DNA of 37,251 nt, taken from contig NZ_KZ679044.1 of the NCBI RefSeq assembly GCF_003024195.1, positions 217,186-254,436 of the forward strand. Direction: 5' to 3'. Origin of the DNA: Streptomyces dioscori. GTDB lineage: Bacteria > Actinomycetota > Actinomycetes > Streptomycetales > Streptomycetaceae. The position numbers were made by a program, and so were the translations under genes. Each line of letters starts with the position of its first letter. Within the stretch, counting starts at the first letter, position 1. The notes under the pieces are model-generated. The model was not told where the DNA came from. It was given only the letters and a program-made list of their open reading frames with translations, and made no database searches. Below, piece by piece: positions 31,059 through 37,251 of this stretch.

Positions 31059-31504
31059 CAGCGTTCGCTTTCAGGGGAGTCGCCCGCGCCGGGGAGGTCG
31101 GGTTCCTCGTGGTAGGGGATGACGTAGAACGGGAAGACGAGGCTGCGCGGGTTGTTGGTGCCGCGGATCGAGTAGCGGACGTCGATGAAGAGCACGCCCT
31201 GCTCGGTGTCGGAGCCGGCGGTCACCTCGACGTCGCTCACCTCGATGCGCGGTTCCCAGCGGTCGAGGCTCGTGTACACCTCGTGCTGGATCCGGCCGGC
31301 GGTCGCCTCGTTGACCGGTGCGAACACCAGGTCGTGGATGGCGCAGCCGAACTCGGGGCGCATCGGCCGCTCGCCCGGCGCGGTCGACAGGACGAGCCGG
31401 ATGGCCTCCTCGATCTCGCGTTCGCCGCTGACCATGGCGATGCCCCCGGTGGGGCCGATGCGCAGCGGGAACGCCCAGCCGGATCCGACGAACTGCTCGG
31501 CCAT
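31058..31504 (-). CDS. gp25/GPW-family baseplate protein (Afp9-like)
   Basis: 148 residues with the gp25 lysozyme-like core: IEEAIRLVLSTAPGERPMRPEFGC and IHDLVFAPVN, then RIQHEVYTSLDRWEPRIEVSDVEV. In contractile tails gp25 joins sheath and baseplate wedge. The start ATG overlaps an upstream stop (TGATG) in another frame. The same frame stays open without a normal start for about 55 further codons upstream, encoding a strongly charged Asp/Arg/Gln-rich stretch. Confidence 0.93.
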   Translation of the reverse strand: MAEQFVGSGWAFPLRIGPTGGIAMVSGEREIEEAIRLVLSTAPGERPMRPEFGCAIHDLVFAPVNEATAGRIQHEVYTSLDRWEPRIEVSDVEVTAGSDTEQGVLFIDVRYSIRGTNNPRSLVFPFYVIPYHEEPDLPGAGDSPESER

Positions 31505-31656
31505 CAGTGACCCACCCGCCTTCTCGTCCTCGTCGTCGTACTCGTCACGGCCGTGGTGGTCACGGCCGCGTTCGTTGCGGTCCTGCTCGCCCTGCTCGTC
31601 CCGGTCCTGCAGGTCCTGCCGGTCCCGGTCCTGGTTGTCGCGGTGCCGGCCGTCAC
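31504..31656 (-). CDS. Doubtful 50-residue Thr/Arg-rich ORF between spike and gp25
   Basis: A GTG at 31656 overlaps the VgrG stop (GTGA) and the frame ends in a stop that overlaps the gp25 start (TGATG). The peptide (MTAGTATTRTGTGRTCRTG...) is low in complexity. Another frame of the same DNA reads an Asp/Glu/Arg/Gln-rich peptide in phase with gp25. I cannot decide which frame, if any, is translated. Confidence 0.3.
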   Translation of the reverse strand: MTAGTATTRTGTGRTCRTGTSRASRTATNAAVTTTAVTSTTTRTRRRVGH

Positions 31657-33554
31657 GGGATCGGGTACGGCTTCTTGTTGACCGTCACGAGTCCCATGAG
31701 GTCGATGTTGAGGGCCCGCAGACCCACCTGGCCGATCGTGTTGATCTGCACGGTGCCGCCCGCGTTCAGCGTCGCGGCGCCGGACGCCATGAGACGGAGG
31801 GCACCCATCGACTCCACGCTCACCACGCCGCCGAGCGACTTGAGGTTGACCATCCCGCGGCCCTGAAGGGTGAGCGCGCCGCCGCTCTTGATACTGATGT
31901 TGCGCTTGGCGCTCAACGAGAGATCGGTGCCCGCGTCGATGGACACCGAGGTGCCGCCCGTGATGCTGACGGCGCCCTTGCTGTCCACGGTGATCTCGGT
32001 CTTGGTGCGGTCCAGGTTGATGATCAGCTTGTCGTTGCCGCTGGCCACCCGGACGCCCTGCTTGCGCCCGCCGGTCTGCTGGCTTAGCAGGTCCACCCGG
32101 TTGCCGTCCCGGTCGGACAGGGTGTGCCGGATCGCCTTCTTCTTGACCGGGTCGTGCAGCGCGACGTCCTTGACGACGGTCGGCTTGTCGATGCCGTTGT
32201 AGAGGCCGCCGATGACGAAGGGATGGTCGAGCGCTCCCCGGTCGAAGGCGACAAGCACCTCGTCGCCGACGTCCATCGGGAAGATGCTGCCGCCCTTCTT
32301 GCCGCCCAGCTGCACGGTCCGCGTCCAGTCGCTGACGTACGCGTCGTCCAGCCACGGGAACTGCAGCTTCACCCGGCCCTGCTTCAGCGGATCCTGTACG
32401 TCCGTGACGAGCGCGTTGGCCACGCTCGGCAGCCGGGGCGCCGTCGCGCCGCCGCCGGACGTCAGCCCGAACAGGGAGCGCCACTGCCGGCCGCTCACGG
32501 TCACCAGCGTCTCGTAGTGACTGCCCGCGCCGAAGGTGTGCCGTACCGAGGTGACCGTGTACTTGCCCTCGAAGGGGACGCCCACGTCGGTGAGCGCGAT
32601 GGCCACCCCGGGACGCAGCACGGGGTTGCCGTGCACCGTGACCTCCAGCTCGGCGAACGACGAGGTGAGGTCGTCCGCGAGGGAGGCGGCGGCGAACTTG
32701 ACCTCGGGCCGGCGGTCGTACGGGGTGTCGGTCTCGACCAGCTTGGCGGCCTTGAAGGCGTTGGCGGCCTTCTGCGGAGTGGTCCCGATGGCGAAACCGG
32801 AGTAGGTGCCCGCCTTCGTCAGTTCGACGATCTTCTTCTTGGTCGGGATGTCCCAGCCGCGCGCCTCGACCTTGTCGACCTGGTCGGCGGCGGTGACGGC
32901 GGCCCGGCAGCGCAGTACGTCGACGCGGCCCCGCAGCACCCGGGGGTTCGGGTCCTCGGGGGAGGTCGACAGGGGCGCCTTGGAGGCCGGATCCGGCTCG
33001 GCGAAGTCGAACTTTCCCTTGGCGTCCAGCGACATCACCATCTCGTTCTCGTCGGCGAGCCGCGCGAGAAAGTCCCAGTCCGTCACATTGGACTGGGAGA
33101 TGAACTCGTAGACCGTCTTGGTCGTCTGGATCTTCCCGATCGCCACACCGTTCATCGCGGCCAGCTTGCGCGCGATGTCGGAGGCGGTCTGGTTGCGGTA
33201 CGCGGCCACCCGGCGCACCCGCATCAGCCGGTGGCCCGGGTCGTAGCCGCGTACGACACTGAACGTGCCGGTGCCGTCGTAGTCGGTCTCCATGCCGGTG
33301 ACCTCGCCGGTGATCAGCGGGTTCCCGGCGCCCTGGCCGTCGGCGACGGGCGAGAGGACCACCTTGGAGCCGAACCGGATGTTCAGCTTGCCGAGCACTT
33401 CCCGGTCCGGGTCGCGGAAAGTGAGCCGGAACTCGCCGGGCACGCCCGCGCCGAGGTCGGCCCAGCCGGCGACGAGCAGGTTGATGTAGTCGGGCGGGAT
33501 CTTCCTGCCGTCGATGGTGACGTGGATGATGTTGGAGAAGGACGTCTTCGCCAT
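31653..33554 (-). CDS. VgrG-like spike protein (Afp8-like)
   Basis: 633 residues. Residues ~1-370 resemble the gp27/phage late control D hub (VVRGYDPGHRLMRVRR, YEFISQSNVTDWDFLARLADENEMVM). Then comes the gp5 OB-fold (GRVKLQFPWLDDAYVSDWTRTVQ, MDVGDEVLVAFDRGALDHPFVIGGLYNG). The C-terminus is a repetitive beta-helix-like needle (SIKSGGALTLQGRGMVNLKSLGGVVSVES). No effector extension is present. The frame is open far upstream, but ATG 33554 overlaps the LysM stop (TGATG) and starts the family N-terminus (MAKTSFSNIIHVTIDG). Confidence 0.94.
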   Translation of the reverse strand: MAKTSFSNIIHVTIDGRKIPPDYINLLVAGWADLGAGVPGEFRLTFRDPDREVLGKLNIRFGSKVVLSPVADGQGAGNPLITGEVTGMETDYDGTGTFSVVRGYDPGHRLMRVRRVAAYRNQTASDIARKLAAMNGVAIGKIQTTKTVYEFISQSNVTDWDFLARLADENEMVMSLDAKGKFDFAEPDPASKAPLSTSPEDPNPRVLRGRVDVLRCRAAVTAADQVDKVEARGWDIPTKKKIVELTKAGTYSGFAIGTTPQKAANAFKAAKLVETDTPYDRRPEVKFAAASLADDLTSSFAELEVTVHGNPVLRPGVAIALTDVGVPFEGKYTVTSVRHTFGAGSHYETLVTVSGRQWRSLFGLTSGGGATAPRLPSVANALVTDVQDPLKQGRVKLQFPWLDDAYVSDWTRTVQLGGKKGGSIFPMDVGDEVLVAFDRGALDHPFVIGGLYNGIDKPTVVKDVALHDPVKKKAIRHTLSDRDGNRVDLLSQQTGGRKQGVRVASGNDKLIINLDRTKTEITVDSKGAVSITGGTSVSIDAGTDLSLSAKRNISIKSGGALTLQGRGMVNLKSLGGVVSVESMGALRLMASGAATLNAGGTVQINTIGQVGLRALNIDLMGLVTVNKKPYPIP

Positions 33555-34276
33555 CAGTGACGGACCTCCTCGGCGGAGGGGAGGACCAGCTCGACACCGG
33601 TGGGCAGGTGGGCGGGGTTGTCGATGCCGTTGGCCTCGGCGATCGCGCGCCACGCGGACGCGTTGCCGTACTCGCGCCAGGCCAGCGACTGCAGGGAGTC
33701 GCCCGCGACGACCCGGTGCACCCGCTGCGCGGTGAGCGCGCCCGAGGTCGGGTTCTGGCCCTTGATGGTGCTGGGGATCTCGTGCAGCGCGACCTGGCAG
33801 GTGGCGCGGATCGGCACACCGGTCGTGCCGAACAGCGAGTAGGTGACGTCCACGGAGTTCACGTACGAGGTGAAGCGGGCCGTGGAGAACGAGCCCCACT
33901 GGAAGACCACCCAGGGCGGCGAGGGCTGCTTCGCGGCGATGCTCTTGGCCGTCACCTCGCAGCAGTCGAGCAGGGACTCCACGTTCTTCAGCACGGCGTT
34001 GCTGGTCGGCTTCGTGGACGAGTCCAGGAAGATCTCGACCGTCATCTCGCGGGGCTCGGGTCCCATGAACTCCGGGACCGTGCCGTCGCGCACGGCCGCG
34101 GCCGGCGTGGACTTCCACTGGGAGCGCCGGCTCAGCTGCAGCTGCGAGGGGTTGAAGTCGAAGTTGAACGTCTTGATCAGCCCGCCCGGAGTGGTGCTCG
34201 ATCCGACGGGCGGCTCGTGGATGGCGATCGTGGCGCGTACGAGGCTCTTGCCCGCGCCCTTGCTTCCCTTGGCCAT
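33554..34276 (-). CDS. LysM-type hub/tail protein (Afp7-like)
   Basis: 240 residues. An N-terminal hub region (GGLIKTFNFDFNPSQLQLSRRSQW...MTVEIFLDSS...PPWVVFQWG) is followed by a C-terminal LysM domain (HRVVAGDSLQSLAWREYGNASAWRAIAEANGI, about 187-220). In contractile systems this protein caps the inner tube at the baseplate and binds the spike hub; the LysM here is structural. It lies 16 bp after the tube gene and overlaps the spike gene. Confidence 0.93.
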   Translation of the reverse strand: MAKGSKGAGKSLVRATIAIHEPPVGSSTTPGGLIKTFNFDFNPSQLQLSRRSQWKSTPAAAVRDGTVPEFMGPEPREMTVEIFLDSSTKPTSNAVLKNVESLLDCCEVTAKSIAAKQPSPPWVVFQWGSFSTARFTSYVNSVDVTYSLFGTTGVPIRATCQVALHEIPSTIKGQNPTSGALTAQRVHRVVAGDSLQSLAWREYGNASAWRAIAEANGIDNPAHLPTGVELVLPSAEEVRH

Positions 34277-34292
34277 GGTGGTGTCCCGCCCC

Positions 34293-34715
34293 TCAGTCCG
34301 TGAACCCGTGGTGAGTGATCTCCAGGACCTCGGTGGCCACGCTCGGGTTGGCCGGGTCCAGGGAGGGCCCCTGCCAGCTCACGGGGAGCACGTCGATGAG
34401 CCCCCAGTGCGCCACCTCGGAGCCGTCCGCGCGCAGCGCGGCGATCTGCGCGGTCGGCCGCTTGATGCCCGTGGCCACGGACGAGATCCAGGCCGCGACC
34501 TTGGTGGTGTCGGGGGTCAGCGGCCGGGTCAGCCGGATGTTGGAGAAGGTGACCCGGGACGGGAGCTGCCAGACGAACCCGTTGTTGCCGCCCTCCTGGC
34601 GTTGCTCGATCTCCACCGAGGACGAGAGTCCCTCGCACCCGTTGAAGTAACCGAGGCTCTCGCCGTCGATGGTCAGGGTGAAGAAGATGGTGGAGCCCGG
34701 GTCTTCGCGGGGCAT
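34293..34715 (-). CDS. Tail tube protein (gp19/Afp5-like)
   Basis: 140 residues with the contractile tube pattern: FFTLTIDGESLGYFNGCEGLSSSVEIEQRQEGG, FSNIRLTRPLTPDTTKVAAWISS and VSWQGPSLDPANPSVATEVLEITHHGF. Such proteins stack as hexamer rings to form the inner tube. The ATG follows AGAAAGG. The main tube gene and the sheath are not in this window, so this copy is likely the baseplate-proximal tube initiator. Confidence 0.93.
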   Translation of the reverse strand: MPREDPGSTIFFTLTIDGESLGYFNGCEGLSSSVEIEQRQEGGNNGFVWQLPSRVTFSNIRLTRPLTPDTTKVAAWISSVATGIKRPTAQIAALRADGSEVAHWGLIDVLPVSWQGPSLDPANPSVATEVLEITHHGFTD

Positions 34716-34740
34716 CGGGAACGGCCTTTCTGCGGACGTC

Positions 34741-34800
34741 GGTCATGCGCGGTCATGCGTGGTCATGCGGGGTGGTGCCGGGTCGTGCCTGGTGATGCGG
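34741..34800. repeat. Six degenerate 10-bp tandem repeats
   Basis: Units of the form GGTCATGCGN follow each other: GGTCATGCGC, GGTCATGCGT, GGTCATGCGG, then the diverged GGTGGTGCCG, GGTCGTGCCT and GGTGATGCGG. The period is close to one DNA helical turn. The array fills half of the space between the VQR-repeat gene and the tube gene, directly upstream of the tube gene's ribosome site. Confidence 0.75.
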
Positions 34801-34831
34801 GCGCTGCGGGTCTCGGCCGGTCGGCGGCCGC

Positions 34832-37251
34832 TCAGCGACGTGGGTCGCGGAGCTTGCCGATCCGCTCCCGGTCGAGCCGCAGTTCGGTACGGATCAGCCG
34901 GGTGATCCGGCCGATCAGACGGTGCGTGAGCTCGTCGAGCTGGAAGTCGGTCAGGGAGCGGGGGTCGAACTGCCCCTTGGCGACCGCGGTGTACGCGGGC
35001 GGGGGGCCGCCCTGCTCGTACGGCGGCGGGTCGTCGCCGGAGCCCGACCCGGACGAGCCGCGCGACGAACTCCCGCGCGCCGTGACCGTGGACACGGCGG
35101 TGGTGGCCCTCGCGGACGTCGGCAACAGGGCCTGCTGCGGAGCGCGTTGTACGGGGACGGGCGCGGGAGCGGGAAGAGGCGGCGGCGCCGGTGCCGGGGC
35201 CGTCCGGGGTGCGGCGACCGCCTGCCGCTGGACGGCCACCGGCGCCGGGTAGGCCTTCGGCGTCGTCAGCGGCTGCGCGGGCGGCGCCGACCTGACGGGC
35301 CCGGCGGGAGCGGACGTGCCCGCCGCGAGGAGCGGCACGGCACGGCCCGCGGGAGCACCGGGCGCCACGGCCCGCTGCACGGCCACCGGTCCGGAACCGA
35401 GCGATCCGGAACCGAGCGATCCGGACCGGCCGGACGCGGGCGCCGTGCGGCGCAGCGGCACGGGGGCCGGGGGTACGGGGCGCCGGTGCGCGGGGGATGC
35501 CGTCGCGGCCGGGGGCGTGAACGCCGGTGCGAGGGCGCGGGCGGGAGTGAGGGCACGCATGGGCGCGGGCGCCTGTGCGGGTGCTGATGCGGGGGTCGGT
35601 GCCTGTCCGCCGTTCACGGCTTTGCCTGCCGCGGTGGAGGGGACCACCGCGGCGGGGGCGGCCGTGGCGCGCTGCACGGAAAGGCCGTTGGCGGCCGGGG
35701 CGGAGAGGGGTACGGCCGGACGGCGGAGGGGCTGTGCCGGTGATGTGGGTGCGTGTGCGTGTGCGGAGGCGGGGGCCTGTGCGGGGGCACGTTGCACGGC
35801 GGGCAGCCCGGCCGGGGCCGAACCGGCCGCAGCCGTACGCCCGGAGAGGGGCTGCGCGTCCGCGGGCGGGGCGGAGAGGGGAGCGCCGAGCAGGGGCCGC
35901 TGCCGGGCGGCGGGCGCGGCGGCGCGCTGCACAACCGGGGCGGACGGAGGAGTGACCGCCGCCGGGGTGTGCGGACGGTCGGCGGGAGCGGTCGGCAGGG
36001 TCGAGGGCGGGGTGGCCGAGGTGACGGGAAGCGGGGCGGCCGGGCCGGGGGGAGCGGCCGACGCGCGGGTGACGGACGGGTTCCCGGTGATCGGCGCGCC
36101 GAGGCCCATGCGCCGTACGCCGGTGGAAGCACTCCGTTGCACCGGGTACGGGCCCGAACCGGCCGCGGCGGTCCGACTCGGCCCGGAGACGGGCGAGTTC
36201 GCGGTGGCGGGTCCGGAGACCGACGGCGCCGTGCGCTCGGTGGGCCCGGCGGTCGCCCGCTGGACGACGGGCGCCGTGCCCGAAGGGGCGCCGGCAGCGG
36301 GGCTGTCGGAGGAGGCGGTGGTCCCGCTCGGACCGGCCGGTGCCCCGCCGGACGCGTCGGGCGTACGGCTGGGAGTGGCTGCGGCCCGCTGGACGCGGAC
36401 GGGTGCGGTACCGGTACCGGCGGGGACGACCGCCGACGGCCGGGTCTCCGCCGTCGGGGTGGGTCCGGCGGCCGACCTCTGGACCACGGCAGAGGTGGCT
36501 GCCGTCGCAGGCTCGGTGGCGGCCGAGGACGCGTGCGCGGCGGTCGCGGGCGCCGCGCCGCTCGAACCCGCCCTCGCGCGCTGGACGTTGAGCGCGGGCC
36601 CGCTGGTACGGGTCACCGCGTGGCCGGGGCCGGTCGGGGCCGGGCTGTCCGGGCGGGCCGGCGTGCCGGGCGAACCGGCCGCTGCCCGCTGGACGTTGAG
36701 GGCGGGCCCATGGGTACGGGGCACCGGGCCCACGGGACCGGCTCCTGTACCGGCTCCTGTACCGGCACCGGTCGCGGGCGCGGATGCGGGGCGTACGGGT
36801 CCGGCCGCCGGGGGCGGGCTGTTCGCGGGGGCCGGTGTGACGACGGGGCCGGTCGCCGCGGCTCGCTGGACGTCGGCCACCGGTCCACCGGTACGGGTCA
36901 CCGGCGTACCGGAGTTGCTCCGTGTCCCCCCAGTCGCCGCGGCGCTGCTCGACGCGGACGCGGGTGCGGGCTGTCCGGGTCCGGCCGCCGGGGCTTGGTT
37001 GCCCGTGCGGGCCGGTGTTGCGGTCGGGCGGGTCTCGGGGGCGCGCTGGACGTTGACCGCCGGGCCGCCGGAACGGGTCGCCGGGTTACCGGGGTTGCTC
37101 CCCGTGCCGCTGGTCTCGGCGGCACGGCTGCCGGAGCCGGTCGCCGCAGCTTCACCGGATGCGGGCTGTACGGGTCCGGCCGCCGGGGGCGGGTTGCTCG
37201 CGGGGGCCGGTGTTCCGGCGGGGCGGGTCGCCGCGGCCCGCTGGACGTTGA
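34832..37251 (-). CDS. VQR-repeat disordered protein of the injection-system locus (partial, start beyond window)
   Basis: At least 806 residues; the frame is open to the right edge, so the N-terminus is missing. Almost all of it is Pro/Ala/Thr/Gly/Ser-rich and disordered. The tetrapeptide VQRA (or VQRS/VQRQ) appears 15 times in the visible part, 20-70 residues apart. The last ~50 residues are different: FDPRSLTDFQLDELTHRLIGRI...ELRLDRERIGKLRDPRR, a charged helical hairpin that looks conserved and may be the docking domain. VQR-bearing proteins, including DUF4157 proteins, are known from eCIS loci; a DUF4157 domain could lie outside the window. Structural adaptor or cargo roles are both possible. 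Confidence 0.75.
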   Translation of the reverse strand, partial: NVQRAAATRPAGTPAPASNPPPAAGPVQPASGEAAATGSGSRAAETSGTGSNPGNPATRSGGPAVNVQRAPETRPTATPARTGNQAPAAGPGQPAPASASSSAAATGGTRSNSGTPVTRTGGPVADVQRAAATGPVVTPAPANSPPPAAGPVRPASAPATGAGTGAGTGAGPVGPVPRTHGPALNVQRAAAGSPGTPARPDSPAPTGPGHAVTRTSGPALNVQRARAGSSGAAPATAAHASSAATEPATAATSAVVQRSAAGPTPTAETRPSAVVPAGTGTAPVRVQRAAATPSRTPDASGGAPAGPSGTTASSDSPAAGAPSGTAPVVQRATAGPTERTAPSVSGPATANSPVSGPSRTAAAGSGPYPVQRSASTGVRRMGLGAPITGNPSVTRASAAPPGPAAPLPVTSATPPSTLPTAPADRPHTPAAVTPPSAPVVQRAAAPAARQRPLLGAPLSAPPADAQPLSGRTAAAGSAPAGLPAVQRAPAQAPASAHAHAPTSPAQPLRRPAVPLSAPAANGLSVQRATAAPAAVVPSTAAGKAVNGGQAPTPASAPAQAPAPMRALTPARALAPAFTPPAATASPAHRRPVPPAPVPLRRTAPASGRSGSLGSGSLGSGPVAVQRAVAPGAPAGRAVPLLAAGTSAPAGPVRSAPPAQPLTTPKAYPAPVAVQRQAVAAPRTAPAPAPPPLPAPAPVPVQRAPQQALLPTSARATTAVSTVTARGSSSRGSSGSGSGDDPPPYEQGGPPPAYTAVAKGQFDPRSLTDFQLDELTHRLIGRITRLIRTELRLDRERIGKLRDPRR

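Noticed and set aside
31504..33819. 771-residue minus-strand frame
   Set aside because: Arg/Pro/Thr-rich shadow of the spike gene; only its last 50 codons are kept as a doubtful candidate.
31653..34118. 821-residue spike frame
   Set aside because: The first ~188 codons run in the wrong frame through the LysM gene; ATG 33554 is coupled to the LysM stop and begins the family N-terminus.
36898..37155. 85-residue minus-strand frame
   Set aside because: Shadow frame inside the VQR-repeat gene, whose own frame stays open to the window edge with VQRA repeats.
1..37251. CRISPR array
   Set aside because: No regularly spaced identical repeats with unique spacers; the only tandem array is the 10-bp repeat at 34741-34800.

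Overview
The window is high-GC DNA with Streptomyces-style codon use, GTG/TTG starts, many ATGA/GTGA/TGATG coupled stops and starts, and several Streptomyces marker families: a pSAM2-like integrative element, an XRE-DUF5753/DUF397/HATPase module, and an eCIS locus with a CisA-like protein. I read it as a Streptomyces chromosome. Family names come from recognising motifs; no database search was run.

Left arm (1-4780). A minus-strand two-gene operon encodes a small helical protein (1767-2204) and an NB-ARC/TPR STAND NTPase (100-1770). The C-terminal end of the first and the N-terminal end of the second carry nearly the same short Gly/Ser/Asp motif. That is the arrangement expected of a bacterial amyloid-signalling NLR-effector pair. 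A 16-bp element upstream of this operon is repeated at the left window edge. A 0.7-kb non-coding stretch with hairpins follows, then a DUF1152 protein and a HEAT-like protein on the minus strand, coupled by ATGA.

Integrative element (about 4.8-13.58 kb; left end not found). The GntR/UTRA regulator at 4861 lies between one operator overlapping the divergent DUF1152 promoter and two more in front of a tiny CxxCxGxG protein and a HATPase. The second GntR regulator (6406) has three matching sites around its own gene and the transfer operon. Then follow a conserved small protein, an FtsK/Tra ATPase, a DUF2637 Spd-like protein, four small Spd-like or unknown proteins, a RepSA-type HUH initiator with a puzzling start, an excisionase and a tyrosine integrase. 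The integrase ends about 90 bp from tRNA-Gly(CCC), the probable integration target.

Chromosomal middle (13.8-23.7 kb). This holds a small zinc-ribbon protein, dcd, a phosphoribosyltransferase, an AraC/GyrI-like regulator, a DMT-family transporter under a promoter with two GAAAC...GTTTC palindromes, a GNAT enzyme, a sulfite-oxidase-like molybdoenzyme, a Yip1 membrane protein and a secreted FG-GAP protein. A HATPase and an XRE-DUF5753/DUF397 pair diverge from a perfect 32-bp palindrome.

Right arm (23.7-37.25 kb, all minus strand). Two coupled FG-GAP lipoproteins lie downstream of a contractile injection system operon. In transcription order the operon holds a VQR-repeat disordered protein (cut by the window edge), tail tube, LysM hub protein, VgrG spike, gp25, gpJ-like baseplate, a Pro/Arg-rich coupled ORF, a gpI-like tail protein and a CisA-like membrane protein. 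Sheath, ATPase, tape measure and cap genes are not visible and would lie to the right. No PAAR protein was recognised.
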